Shown: positions 52,642 to 61,841, counted from the first letter of the stretch. The stretch is DNA of 64,000 nt from CALJFL01 sp036961205 (GCA_036961205.1 JBALVI010000003.1:124001-188000); one strand, 5' to 3'. Translations and numbers: made by a program. The notes: a model not told the origin generated them from the letters alone.

Positions 52642-52670
52642 TTAAGAATCTTAATAGTTAAGGTTCTTAA
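52642..52670. promoter_or_regulatory. Tandem palindromic operator upstream of marR
   Basis: TTAAGAATCTTAA (13 bases, symmetric around its centre) and TTAAGGTTCTTAA (near-symmetric) are separated by TAG, and the pair together form a 29-base palindrome with mismatches only at two outer positions and the centre. It ends five bases before the marR start, where a bound regulator would cover the translation start region as well. Confidence 0.75.
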
Positions 52671-52822
52671 GTATATGAGGCGGCGTTTCCGATGACAAGG
52701 AAAATCTCAACAGTTAGAAGAAGCGCGCCTTCACTTCATGGCTCGTGGGGCCTGGCAGAAAACGCGGAGTGGGGGAGCCGACCCTTTGGCTTTAGGGCTG
52801 CTAGAAACATGTGGCCGCAGCC

Positions 52823-54436
52823 TCAGCTCAGCATAAATCCCTCATAGCCGTTTTCTGCACTGTGATTACAACGAGCCATATACTCCAGCAGGCTAGGGTG
52901 GTTGAGCATTTGGCGTGCTTTGCCGGGAATGTTTGCGCCCATGTACCAGGAGTCAGCCAGCGGGAATAGGGTGGTCGCGGCGATGTCTTGCATATGTTGC
53001 ACCCAGACATCCTCTGCGGCGTCGGTGGCCTCGATGCGGCTGAGCTTGTTGTCGCGCAGGTGCAGTAGACAGTTGATGATCCAGTTGCCCTGAAGCTCAG
53101 CACAGACAGGTGCGGTGCCTAAGCCGGCGGGTGACAGCGGTCCATAAAGCATAAACATGTTGGGGAACCCTGCCGTCGTCATACCCAGATGATTTCTGAC
53201 GCCCTCAGCCCAATAGTCCTTGAGACTCACGCCATCGGTATTGCGTATATCTATTTGCGTCAGGCCGCCGGTAACGGCATCAAAGCCGGTTGCTATAACC
53301 AGAAGGTCGAGCTGATGTTCGCCCTGGTCAGTCACCACGCCAGACTTGGTTATTTCTATAATGGGGTCTTCTACAGTGTCTACCAGCGTCACGTTAGACT
53401 GATTGAAAACCTCATAGTAATTTTGTTCCAGCGAAGGGCGTTTGGTGCCGAACGGGTGAGGGGGCTCAGTGGGTGCAAGCTTTAATGCAACTGCGGGGTC
53501 GTTGATACGCGCGCGCGTCTGATCGCGCCAAAAATTGTAGGCCTCACGGTTGGCCGCAAGGTCGGCGAGCACATCATTCAGCATATTGCCCCAAAAATGG
53601 AATCCGCCTATGGCCCATGATTCCTCATAGATCGCCTGCCTCTCCTGGGCGGACACTTCAAAGGTGCCCTTCTCGGGCGGAAATATATCCACAATCTGGC
53701 GGAATTCCTCATCTCTTTGGCGATATTGACGGGCATAATCTTTTTTCAATTCGTTCAGGGTTGTCGGGTCGAGTTTGCGCTGACGCATGGGTATGGCCAG
53801 CATGGGTGTTCGCTGGAATATGGTGAGGTGCACCGCGTCCTTGGCTGCTTCCTGCGCGATCTGTACACCGGTCGGGCCGGTACCGATAACGCCCACCCGT
53901 TTACCGGCAAATCCCAGCCCTTGTTGTGGCCACAGTCCGGTGTGATGGCATTCACCCTGGAAAGTATCGAGGCCTCTAAAATCGGGTGTATAGGGTTTTG
54001 AAGAGAGGCCGGTGCAGACAATAAAGTAGCGCGCGCGAAATTGATCGCCACTGTCAGTCTGTATTACCCAATGATCGGCTACAGTGTCGAAGGTGGCACG
54101 AGTGACGCGTGTATTGAAATTAATGTCTTTGCGGAGGTCGAGCTTTTCGTCCACATACTTGAAGTAGCGACGGAGTTCTTGCCAGCCAGGGAATAATTCA
54201 CTCCAGGTCCAATCTTTCCAAAGCTCGCCAAAGGAATATTCATAGTTGGGAACATGCGTGTCTACCCGTGCACCTGGATAACAGTTCCAGTACCAGGTGC
54301 CGCCTATATCAGCGCCGGCTTCAAAAACTTGCGCCGAAAATCCGTTTTTGCGCAGATGGTGAAGTTGATAAAGGCCGTTAAATCCAGCTCCCACAACGAT
54401 GGCATCGAGTACCTCGTGAACTTCTTCTTTGCCCAT
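52823..54436 (-). CDS. Baeyer-Villiger-type flavin monooxygenase
   Basis: A 537-residue class B flavin monooxygenase. FAD motif GAGFNG at 16-21, IGGTWYWNCYPGARVDTH near 44-61, the Baeyer-Villiger fingerprint FxGxxxHTxxW as FQGECHHTGLW near 162-172, and the NADPH motif GTGPTGVQ near 186. The length and cyclohexanone-monooxygenase-like opening suggest it inserts oxygen next to the carbonyl of ketones to give esters or lactones. Its ATG shares a base with the TAA stop of the PQQ alcohol dehydrogenase (TAATG), so the two are translated together. Confidence 0.92.
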   Translation of the reverse strand: MGKEEVHEVLDAIVVGAGFNGLYQLHHLRKNGFSAQVFEAGADIGGTWYWNCYPGARVDTHVPNYEYSFGELWKDWTWSELFPGWQELRRYFKYVDEKLDLRKDINFNTRVTRATFDTVADHWVIQTDSGDQFRARYFIVCTGLSSKPYTPDFRGLDTFQGECHHTGLWPQQGLGFAGKRVGVIGTGPTGVQIAQEAAKDAVHLTIFQRTPMLAIPMRQRKLDPTTLNELKKDYARQYRQRDEEFRQIVDIFPPEKGTFEVSAQERQAIYEESWAIGGFHFWGNMLNDVLADLAANREAYNFWRDQTRARINDPAVALKLAPTEPPHPFGTKRPSLEQNYYEVFNQSNVTLVDTVEDPIIEITKSGVVTDQGEHQLDLLVIATGFDAVTGGLTQIDIRNTDGVSLKDYWAEGVRNHLGMTTAGFPNMFMLYGPLSPAGLGTAPVCAELQGNWIINCLLHLRDNKLSRIEATDAAEDVWVQHMQDIAATTLFPLADSWYMGANIPGKARQMLNHPSLLEYMARCNHSAENGYEGFMLS

Positions 54437-56637
54437 TACAAAGCTTCCCCAACTTTAACCGATTGAGCCTCAGCGCGATCTTCCACTGCGCGTTGGGTTA
54501 TATAAGCCTTTATCTGGCTGACGTCCTCGCTATCCAGTACATCGGCAAAACCTGCCATGCCCCGATCCGCCAGAACACCCCCGAGAACTACCGCCTCAAA
54601 CTGCGCCCGTCCGTCCGTGGTCATTAGCCTCAGGTCGGGGATACTGCCACCAGATCGAACTTCAATGCCGTGGCACATGGCGCAGGTTTTAACGTACAGC
54701 TGTTCTCCCTGGCGGATATCTGCAGGGGAGGCATCTGCCAGCTCAAGCTCCGGGATAGATCGATCTATCTTTTCTGGTATTGCCATCTCGGCGGCACCAC
54801 CGAGTGCGAACACCAGTAGTTTTCCGGCGTTGCCGTACTCAACTGATGCCAGGCCGTCTGACTCACCATTGAACAGGCTGCCGCCCCCGGTGCCGGCTAA
54901 TATTGCCAGGTACTGGATGCCATCAATCTGATAGCTGATCGGTGGCGCAAGAAAAGCGGTGTAGGCATCAAAGGACCAAAGTGGTTCACCGGTATCGGCA
55001 TCAAAAGCGTGTACGAAGCCCTTATTGTTACCCTGGAATACAAGCCCCCCACGCGTGGCGAGAACACCGCCATTCCAGTAATGAGCCTGTTCTACCACCC
55101 ACCGTACTTCACCCGTAAGTGGGTCAAACGCCTTCAGTGCACCGCGGCTGGGAGGCGCTTCTCCTGCCTCATCCGCAATCTCTCTTAGTCGACCGAGTTC
55201 GATACCTGTATTCCACGTTCCGGGTTTGAATTCCAGGCTGCCTGTGGCTTTCCATTCATCGGCCATGGCGTAGGCCAGTGGCGCTTCCTGGGTGGGTATA
55301 TACATAAGCCTTTTGTCTTCGTCGAATGACATGGCCTGCCAGTTGTGACCACCCAGTGGGCCGGGTAACACCCACTGGGGCTTTTCAATATAGTCCTGAG
55401 CAGGTGCCTCAACAGGCCGGCCGGTCTCAAGGTCGACATGAGTGGCCCAGGTAACAGCGGTGTAGGGGTGGGCGCGCAACAGTTTGCCATCGGCGCGGTC
55501 TAGCACATAGAAGAATCCATTTTTGGGCGCCTGCATCAGCACCTTGCGCTCGACCCCGTCAACCTCCAGGTCCGCTAGCACCATATCCTGAACTGCGGTG
55601 TAGTCCCAATTGTCACCGGGTGTGGTCTGGTAGTACCACTGCATGGCGCCGGTATCGGCGTCCAGTGCGACGATCGATGACAGGAACAGGTTATCACCAC
55701 CTCCCGGAGATCGAATGGCACGGGTCCAGGGGGCGCCATTGCCGACACCCAGATAGAGATGATTAAAGTCAGGGTCATAGACAATGGAGTTCCAGACGGT
55801 ACCGCCGCCGCCGATTTTCCACCATTCGCCGCCTTTCCAGGTCTCGGCTGCCAACTCCATTTCGGGATGTTCGAAAGGCAGGGAGGGGTCACCGGGAACC
55901 GTGAAGAAACGCCACACCTGCTTGCCTGTTTCTGCGTCATAGGCGGTTACGTAGCCGCGAACACCATATTCCGCACCGCCGTTGCCGATATATACCTTGC
56001 CGTTGGCGACGCGGGGAGCGCCGGTTATTGTGTAGTCCCGAGCCCGATCGATTATGGTGTCAACCTCCCATTCGGGTTTTCCAGTTGCAGCATTCAGTGC
56101 GATGAGTCGGCCGTCCAGGCTAGCCACGTAGACTCGGCCCTCATAAACAGCAACGCCTCGGTTTACTACATCGCAGCAGGCCTTGCGGGCCCATTCTCCA
56201 GGCACCTTCGGATCGTAATACCAGATCTCTTTACCAGTGACGGCGTCAAAGGCGTGCACCCGGCTCCAGGCACTTGAAACGAACATTATGTTATCGACAA
56301 CAATAGGCGTCGCTTCCAGCGCCCTGGTGCTGTGCATATCCACGGACCATACCAGCCCCAGTTGTTCGATAGTTTCTTTATTAATCTGGTCCAGGGGTGA
56401 AAATCTCTGCTCTTCGTAGTCGCGCCCGTAAGACAGCCAGTTGCCCGGTTCTTGGTCGGCCTGCTTAATGCGTTTGTCAGTAATCAGCCCGACCTCGGGT
56501 GCCTCGGCTGTGTCGACCGCTTCATCGATCCGGGGAGTCTTGAGCTGGTTTTCATTCGGCGCTTGAGATACGTAGACTAAAAGTGCGCCTACAGCTACGA
56601 CACCCAATATAAGGTTTTTTGGAGTAATTGCCGGCAT
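54436..56637 (-). CDS. PQQ-dependent alcohol dehydrogenase with C-terminal cytochrome c
   Basis: A 733-residue quinohaemoprotein of the methanol/ethanol dehydrogenase family. An N-terminal hydrophobic segment (about 9-25) exports or anchors it. The eight-bladed propeller carries the adjacent cysteine pair KACCDVVNRG that contacts PQQ, and AspVal/Trp docking motifs such as AFDADTGEPLWSF. A cytochrome c domain near 640-715 has CAMCHG. It oxidises primary or secondary alcohols in the periplasm and passes electrons via its haem to the chain. First gene of the pair with the monooxygenase. Confidence 0.93.
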   Translation of the reverse strand: MPAITPKNLILGVVAVGALLVYVSQAPNENQLKTPRIDEAVDTAEAPEVGLITDKRIKQADQEPGNWLSYGRDYEEQRFSPLDQINKETIEQLGLVWSVDMHSTRALEATPIVVDNIMFVSSAWSRVHAFDAVTGKEIWYYDPKVPGEWARKACCDVVNRGVAVYEGRVYVASLDGRLIALNAATGKPEWEVDTIIDRARDYTITGAPRVANGKVYIGNGGAEYGVRGYVTAYDAETGKQVWRFFTVPGDPSLPFEHPEMELAAETWKGGEWWKIGGGGTVWNSIVYDPDFNHLYLGVGNGAPWTRAIRSPGGGDNLFLSSIVALDADTGAMQWYYQTTPGDNWDYTAVQDMVLADLEVDGVERKVLMQAPKNGFFYVLDRADGKLLRAHPYTAVTWATHVDLETGRPVEAPAQDYIEKPQWVLPGPLGGHNWQAMSFDEDKRLMYIPTQEAPLAYAMADEWKATGSLEFKPGTWNTGIELGRLREIADEAGEAPPSRGALKAFDPLTGEVRWVVEQAHYWNGGVLATRGGLVFQGNNKGFVHAFDADTGEPLWSFDAYTAFLAPPISYQIDGIQYLAILAGTGGGSLFNGESDGLASVEYGNAGKLLVFALGGAAEMAIPEKIDRSIPELELADASPADIRQGEQLYVKTCAMCHGIEVRSGGSIPDLRLMTTDGRAQFEAVVLGGVLADRGMAGFADVLDSEDVSQIKAYITQRAVEDRAEAQSVKVGEAL

Positions 56638-56865
56638 GGTAAGAACATCCTTGTACTTGCTTATTATTTAATCAGTGTTGCACTCTATTGTAGGTATAGT
56701 CAAAGTAGTCGTTCTTCGCCAGTTGGCAGCGCGAACATTGCTGCTGTGGGTCCTACTGTTTTCTGCAGTCTATGCTTCTTCATCGAGTGATAGATCAAGA
56801 TATCCACCATAAAGGCTTCGAAAATGGAATGATCTGCTAAGCTCTATTGAACCTGGTTACACTAA

Positions 56866-56881
56866 CCTAAACTAACTTAGG
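56866..56881. promoter_or_regulatory. Inverted repeat upstream of the ThDP enzyme gene
   Basis: CCTAA-ACTAAC-TTAGG, a 5-base inverted repeat embedded in three copies of CTAAC, 23 bases before the ThDP gene, in the divergent region shared with the PQQ dehydrogenase. A possible operator; the evidence is only symmetry. Confidence 0.3.
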
Positions 56882-56904
56882 GTCAGCATTGCTGATTGGA
56901 AACG

Positions 56905-58539
56905 ATGATAAAAGAAATAAGCTGTTCTGATGCGATTGTTGAGTCCTTGATCAAGCATGGCGTAGATACTGTATTTGGCATACCCGGAGCGCAGACATAC
57001 GCACTGTTTGATGCCCTAAGCCGCTATAAAAGTGACATTAAATTGGTAGTTACCCGGCATGAACAGGGCGCAGGATATATGGCGTTTGGGTACGCAAAAT
57101 CAACCGGAAAGATCGGCGTGTATTGTGTTGTGCCGGGCCCAGGATTACTCAACTCTACAGCCGCTTTATGCACTGCCCACAGTGCGCCGGTGCTGTGTAT
57201 TGCCGGCCAGGTGCCCAGCGCCTTTTTGGGAGTTGGCCACGGCATGTTGCACGAACTGGCCGACCAACTAGGAATCTTGAGAACCCTGACAAAATGGGCT
57301 GACCGCATTGACCATGTGGCAGAAACGCCCACTTATATGGCAACTGCATTTAAACACCTCACTTCAGGACGTATTCGCCCTGTAGCCCTGGAGGTGCCAA
57401 TGGATATTTTGGCTGACAGAGCGCCAGTAGATGTGGATTTTCCAGATCTACCATCCGCCACTTATGCCGCCAAACCCCAAGCAATTGAAGCCGCCGCGGC
57501 GCTCCTTCGCTCAGCTAAAAACCCAATGATTTTCGTAGGCAGTGGCGCGATCGAAGCCAGCGAAGAGGTGGCAGCACTGGCTGAGTTGCTGCAGGCACCG
57601 GTGGTGTCTTTTCGCGGTGGACGAGGCATCGTTTCAGATGAGAGTCCTTATGGCTTTAGCTGCGCATCAGGTTACAAGCTCTACCCGGATGTCGATGTCA
57701 CAATTGGCATAGGTTCGCGACTGGAATTACCTGCTTTTCGCTGGCAATCAGGTGTGGCTACTAGCAAATTAATACGTATTGATATAGATCCCACGCAGAT
57801 AGTTCGGCTGCGCGCCGAAGTGCCGATTGTTGCAGATTCGAAACTGGCCACGCGCGCACTATTAACTGCATTGGAGGTCGATCCGCCTACTCCAGAGTCA
57901 AAAGTTGAAATGTTCAAGCAGGTAAAAGAACAAAGTTGGCAAGAAATACAAAAAGTTCAACCACAAATGACTTACCTGGGCATCATGCGTGAAGTATTAC
58001 CGAGAGATGGATTTGTAGTTGAAGAAATTTCACAAGTTGGTTTTACCTCCTGGTTCGGATTTCCAGTTTATGAGCCTCGCCAATTAGTGTCTGGAGGTTA
58101 TCAGGGTAACCTGGGGCATGGGTTTCAGACCGCCCTGGGAGTGAAAGTTGCCAACCCTGACAAGGTGGTTTTTTCGATTGCTGGCGACGGCGGCGTCATG
58201 TTTGGCATTCAAGAGCTGGCTACTGCGGTACAGTTTCAGATCGGGGTCATTTTGTTAATCTTCAATAACAACGCTTACGGTAATGTTCGGCGCGACCAAA
58301 TCAATCTCTATGATGGCAACGTGGTCGGGTCAGAATTACGCAACCCTGATTTTGTTAAACTTGCAGAGAGCTTCGGTGCCAAAGCTTATCGTGCGGACTC
58401 TTATGAACAATTTAAAACGCAATTACTTAGTGCGATCGATGATTCTGCGCACGGTCCTGTGGTGATAGAAATACCTTGTGAAACTGGCAGTGAAGTTCCC
58501 GCATGGGAATTTTTGATGCCGGCGGGATACGGTAGCTAG
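56905..58539 (+). CDS. Thiamine diphosphate-dependent enzyme, acetolactate synthase-like
   Basis: A 544-residue ThDP enzyme of the POX/acetolactate synthase group. The glutamate that activates ThDP is in VTRHEQGAGYMAFGYAK near 50, the central domain has PMIFVGSGAIEA, and the ThDP/Mg motif is GDGG...IFNNNAYGNV near 430-458. Specificity could be acyloin formation, decarboxylation or C-C cleavage; I cannot tell which. It is not a biosynthetic ilv gene by context: no small subunit follows. The ATG with GGAAA upstream was preferred over a TTG three codons earlier. Divergent from the PQQ dehydrogenase. Confidence 0.85.
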   Translation: MIKEISCSDAIVESLIKHGVDTVFGIPGAQTYALFDALSRYKSDIKLVVTRHEQGAGYMAFGYAKSTGKIGVYCVVPGPGLLNSTAALCTAHSAPVLCIAGQVPSAFLGVGHGMLHELADQLGILRTLTKWADRIDHVAETPTYMATAFKHLTSGRIRPVALEVPMDILADRAPVDVDFPDLPSATYAAKPQAIEAAAALLRSAKNPMIFVGSGAIEASEEVAALAELLQAPVVSFRGGRGIVSDESPYGFSCASGYKLYPDVDVTIGIGSRLELPAFRWQSGVATSKLIRIDIDPTQIVRLRAEVPIVADSKLATRALLTALEVDPPTPESKVEMFKQVKEQSWQEIQKVQPQMTYLGIMREVLPRDGFVVEEISQVGFTSWFGFPVYEPRQLVSGGYQGNLGHGFQTALGVKVANPDKVVFSIAGDGGVMFGIQELATAVQFQIGVILLIFNNNAYGNVRRDQINLYDGNVVGSELRNPDFVKLAESFGAKAYRADSYEQFKTQLLSAIDDSAHGPVVIEIPCETGSEVPAWEFLMPAGYGS

Positions 58540-58679
58540 TGCGTTCCCTAATTTTCGAATTCTCGTAAGGCTTGCTGCCCCACTGTTACTTTATGCGCTT
58601 CCTACGTCCTTGGTAGATTTTAAGCCACGAATTTACCTCCCCTTTGACTCCTGGAAGCGCCTGAGGTTGTAGCGAGATG

Positions 58680-58695
58680 GAAGCTGCGAAGCTTC
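58680..58695 (-). terminator. Hairpin at the hydrolase 3' end
   Basis: GAAGCT / AGCTTC perfect stem with a GCGA tetraloop directly after the hydrolase stop, between two convergent genes. No T run, so termination is uncertain; a GNRA-type loop suggests a stable mRNA end. Confidence 0.4.
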
Positions 58696-58696
58696 T

Positions 58697-59971
58697 CTAA
58701 GGCTGTGTTTTACGGTGGAATCTAATCCCGGTTCCCCAGCGCTCCTGAAATCCGGGCCAGGCGGGAGTCAGTTTTTGGTCGGCTCCCTTCTTCTGGGTAA
58801 TATCCTCACGTTTGGGTAGGTAGTCACAGGCCGCAGCGGAATCCTTCACATAACAGTTCAGAAACGCCAGACTCATATGCCTATTTACGCGATTGATGGT
58901 CTCCAGGTCCCAGCTAGGTTCGAAATGATGGCCGATATCCAGATCGCTGCCGAAAGCTGTTGTTGGCGCTGGGTGTGCAGCTACATTGTGTCGCGCGTTT
59001 TCGTAAACCATTAGATAGCTCTGTGCTGCTCCCGATTGCTCGAACAGTTTTTTCACGCCGTGTTCAAATCCGGAGATGTCGTCCTGGTCCCCTACGATGT
59101 AGAGCGAGGGCGTTGAGATTTTCGCCATTGACTCCGGTGAATGTAAGTTAAGCTCGCCGCCCCACGGTGAGATCGCGATCATTGCTCGCCAGCGCGGGTC
59201 TACTTGTTCCTGCCCAGCATTGCAAAAGTTCAGCATTGGCATGAGCGCCGCAGCTTGTTCCGCATTAGCCCCCAGCGGGATCAGACTTTCGCTGGTGAAT
59301 TGGTAGCAAGCTCCCACTGTATTTATGGCGCCGTAGCCACCCATTGAATAGCCAATGACAGCAGCGTGCTCAGTGTCTGTAATAGCTGCGATCGGCGAAT
59401 TACTGTCAGCGAAATGTTGCAGTGTTAGCTGCTGATCTTTTGCCCGGTTCAGGAGGGTGCTGATAAAGCCCGCGCCTGGTGCATTTACCATGTCGACTTC
59501 TGCGTTGGTCGAGTCCGTGTGATCGATAGCGGCAACCACATAGCCGTGACTGGCCAAGTGTTCACCCAGATAGAACATGATCGTGCGATAACCCGTGTAG
59601 CCGTGGGACACCACAATCAGTGGATACCCCTGCGGCGATTTCCGCGCTTCCACGTCTCTGAAGCTGTTACCTTGTAACTCGAATTCGCGATGCGAGCGGG
59701 TTACATTTTTGTAAGTTGCCAAGGGAACGGCCTGATCATCAGTACTGGCAGCGGGATACCACACCTCCAGTACCAGTCGACGTTCGTTGCTTTCGGAACC
59801 GGCGTCGCCTCCAATAGTGATCGTCGATACACCAACGGGATACTCGCCTGGGTTCGCGAGCTCAGGGGTAACGCTGGGCTGCGCCGTATAGAGCTGTTCA
59901 GCGCCCAAAACTATGCCGCTAAGGCCTAGAGCGCTTATGATGCACAGAGTGCGAAATAGGGGTGAGTTCAT
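58697..59971 (-). CDS. Secreted alpha/beta hydrolase, dienelactone/PAF-acetylhydrolase-like
   Basis: A 424-residue exported hydrolase. Signal peptide at about 1-23 (FRTLCIISALGLSGIVLGA). The nucleophile elbow is GYSMGGYG and the acid/histidine motifs VGDQDDISGFEHG and ENARHNVAAHP follow; the oxyanion region is VVSHGYTGYRT. Family members cleave esters or lactones in the periplasm. GGAGTCACC directly precedes the chosen ATG, an ideal ribosome site; an upstream start lacks one. Convergent with the ThDP gene and divergent from the sugar dehydrogenase operon. Confidence 0.88.
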   Translation of the reverse strand: MNSPLFRTLCIISALGLSGIVLGAEQLYTAQPSVTPELANPGEYPVGVSTITIGGDAGSESNERRLVLEVWYPAASTDDQAVPLATYKNVTRSHREFELQGNSFRDVEARKSPQGYPLIVVSHGYTGYRTIMFYLGEHLASHGYVVAAIDHTDSTNAEVDMVNAPGAGFISTLLNRAKDQQLTLQHFADSNSPIAAITDTEHAAVIGYSMGGYGAINTVGACYQFTSESLIPLGANAEQAAALMPMLNFCNAGQEQVDPRWRAMIAISPWGGELNLHSPESMAKISTPSLYIVGDQDDISGFEHGVKKLFEQSGAAQSYLMVYENARHNVAAHPAPTTAFGSDLDIGHHFEPSWDLETINRVNRHMSLAFLNCYVKDSAAACDYLPKREDITQKKGADQKLTPAWPGFQERWGTGIRFHRKTQP

Positions 59972-60023
59972 GGTGACTCCAGCTAAAAAGCGCAATTATT
60001 GTATTTATCGTTCAATGTAACGA

Positions 60024-60041
60024 TAGTATTATATATAGTAT
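60024..60041. promoter_or_regulatory. Repeated TAGTAT motif upstream of the sugar dehydrogenase operon
   Basis: Two TAGTAT hexamers twelve bases apart in an A/T stretch, 90 bases before the dehydrogenase start. It resembles the candidate sites before the GntR regulator and the alpha-galactosidase gene about 22-26 kb away. Regulatory linkage is inference; -10 elements are the alternative. Confidence 0.3.
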
Positions 60042-60115
60042 AATTAATAAACTCTATCCATTCTGTCGCTATGAATGGGGCTATCTTACACGCCAATAAG
60101 GCGCGGGAACCGACT

Positions 60116-60883
60116 ATGAACAAGCTGGCAAGCTATCCCAGCCTGATTGGCAAGGCCGTTTTTATAACCGGCGGTGCCACCGGTATTGGTGCAGCTTTGG
60201 TAGAAGCATTCCTCAAGCAGGGTGCGCAAGTTGGATTTGTCGATCTGGATTCAAACGCTGCCCACGGTTTGCAGCAAGACCTGTTGGAGAAAACGGGTAA
60301 ACAGCCGTGGTTTTGTAAAGTTGATGTTAGCGATGTGCCGGCCCTGCACGGGGCAATCGACGCTGCGACCGAGGCGCTGGGCCCTATCTCGACCCTAATC
60401 AACAACGTGGCAAACGACAATCGCCATTCACCTGATGCAGTTACCGAGGAATTTTGGCAGCAATGCATGGCGGTAAACCTCGACGCGACTTTTTTTGCTT
60501 GCCAGCGTGTGTATGAAAGCATGAAGGCGGAGGGGGGCGGCTCGATAATCAATTTCAGCTCAATCAATGCCCTACTTGGGCCGTCCAATATGCCTGGGTA
60601 TGTAACCGCTAAAGCGGGCCTTATTGGCATGACTAAAGCGCTGGCGCGTGATTACGGCGATGCGGGTGTGCGGGTCAATGCAATCTTGCCAGGTTGGGTC
60701 GTCACTGATCGTCAGTTAGATACCTGGTTGACGCCGGAGGCAGAGAGCGCGTGGATGGAGCAGGTTGCCCTTAAAACGAGGTTGCTGCCTCGGGACATTG
60801 CTAATCTCGCGTTGTTTCTTGCGGCGGGGGACAGCAGCATGATTACCGGCCAATCTTTTACCATTGACGGCGGCAGGACTTGA
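60116..60883 (+). CDS. SDR family sugar 1-dehydrogenase, probably D-galactose dehydrogenase
   Basis: A 255-residue short-chain dehydrogenase: NAD(P) motif TGGATGIG at 18-25, the NNVAN strand at 96-100, catalytic Ser148, Tyr162 and Lys166 (YVTAK). The start YPSLIGK and the NDNRH loop resemble bacterial xylose/galactose/arabinose 1-dehydrogenases that make aldonolactones. With dgoK, dgoA and a lactonase in the same operon, galactose to galactono-lactone is the likely reaction. An in-frame ATG 45 bases upstream is possible but has no ribosome site. First gene of the operon. Confidence 0.85.
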   Translation: MNKLASYPSLIGKAVFITGGATGIGAALVEAFLKQGAQVGFVDLDSNAAHGLQQDLLEKTGKQPWFCKVDVSDVPALHGAIDAATEALGPISTLINNVANDNRHSPDAVTEEFWQQCMAVNLDATFFACQRVYESMKAEGGGSIINFSSINALLGPSNMPGYVTAKAGLIGMTKALARDYGDAGVRVNAILPGWVVTDRQLDTWLTPEAESAWMEQVALKTRLLPRDIANLALFLAAGDSSMITGQSFTIDGGRT

Positions 60884-60887
60884 GGTT

Positions 60888-61841
60888 TTGAAAGCAAAAC
60901 TATTTATAGCCGGTGATTGGGGCACGACGAATCTACGGCTTTATCTCTGCCGTTCGACATCGGCAAATCAAGCCGACATATTAGCGAGCGTCAATGGCCC
61001 TGGTGCGGCTGCCGTCAACGGCGCGTTCGAAGACATATTTTTTGACTTGGCCGGGCCGTGGTTGAAAGAACAGGGCGAGTTACCGGTAATCCTTGCCGGT
61101 ATGGTGGGATCTACCATCGGCTGGCAAGAGGCACCCTATCAGCTTTGTCCTCTAGCCCTGGATCAGATCATTTCCAAGCGGCAAGTGTTGCGAGTGCGCG
61201 ATTTAGAAATATCGATTATTGCCGGGCTGCGTACAAAAAACCCGCTGGGCGCGCCTGACGTAATGCGCGGCGAGGAACTCCAGCTTCTGGGTTGGTCCAT
61301 GCAGACGCAGCTGACCTCTACGACTCCGCAATTGATCACCATGCCTGGCACTCACAATAAGTGGGCGCTGCTGGAAGCCGGGGTGGTGAGCAACTTCCTG
61401 AGTAGCCTGTCGGGTGAATTGTTTGCTCTATTACAGCAACATAGTGTTTTATTGGCCGGCGTGGACACGGCTGAGTTCGATGAGGCGGAATTTGTCGCCG
61501 GGGTAGAAACAGTAAAAGGACTGGGTCCTGCGCAGTTGATTCATGCGCTGTTCGGCACCCGCTCACGGCAGGTCACGGGCGATCTTGCCAGCCATGCGGC
61601 AGCGTCTTATCTGTCAGGGTTGATCATCGCCTCGGATGTGGTTGGCGCCGTTGCCACGTTTCAGCAAATGAACTGGCCAGGTGACACCGTGCATCTTATC
61701 GGCGAGGAGCAGTTGTGTGGAGCATATGCCATAGCGCTACGGCAATTGGAAATTGCCACGCAGTGGCACAACCCCCAGGATCTTGCACTGGCAGGCTTTG
61801 CCGCTATTTATCATCACTATTATTCAGGCAGTCAGATATGA
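60888..61841 (+). CDS. dgoK: 2-dehydro-3-deoxygalactonokinase
   Basis: A 317-residue kinase of the DgoK family with the ATP-site start FIAGDWGTTNLRLYL and the conserved MRGEELQLLG and PGTHNKWALLE motifs. It phosphorylates 2-dehydro-3-deoxygalactonate at C6. I place the start at TTG, four bases after the dehydrogenase stop with GGCAGGA at good spacing; an earlier TTG would overlap the previous gene by 20 bases. Its stop overlaps the aldolase start by ATGA. Confidence 0.92.
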   Translation: MKAKLFIAGDWGTTNLRLYLCRSTSANQADILASVNGPGAAAVNGAFEDIFFDLAGPWLKEQGELPVILAGMVGSTIGWQEAPYQLCPLALDQIISKRQVLRVRDLEISIIAGLRTKNPLGAPDVMRGEELQLLGWSMQTQLTSTTPQLITMPGTHNKWALLEAGVVSNFLSSLSGELFALLQQHSVLLAGVDTAEFDEAEFVAGVETVKGLGPAQLIHALFGTRSRQVTGDLASHAAASYLSGLIIASDVVGAVATFQQMNWPGDTVHLIGEEQLCGAYAIALRQLEIATQWHNPQDLALAGFAAIYHHYYSGSQI

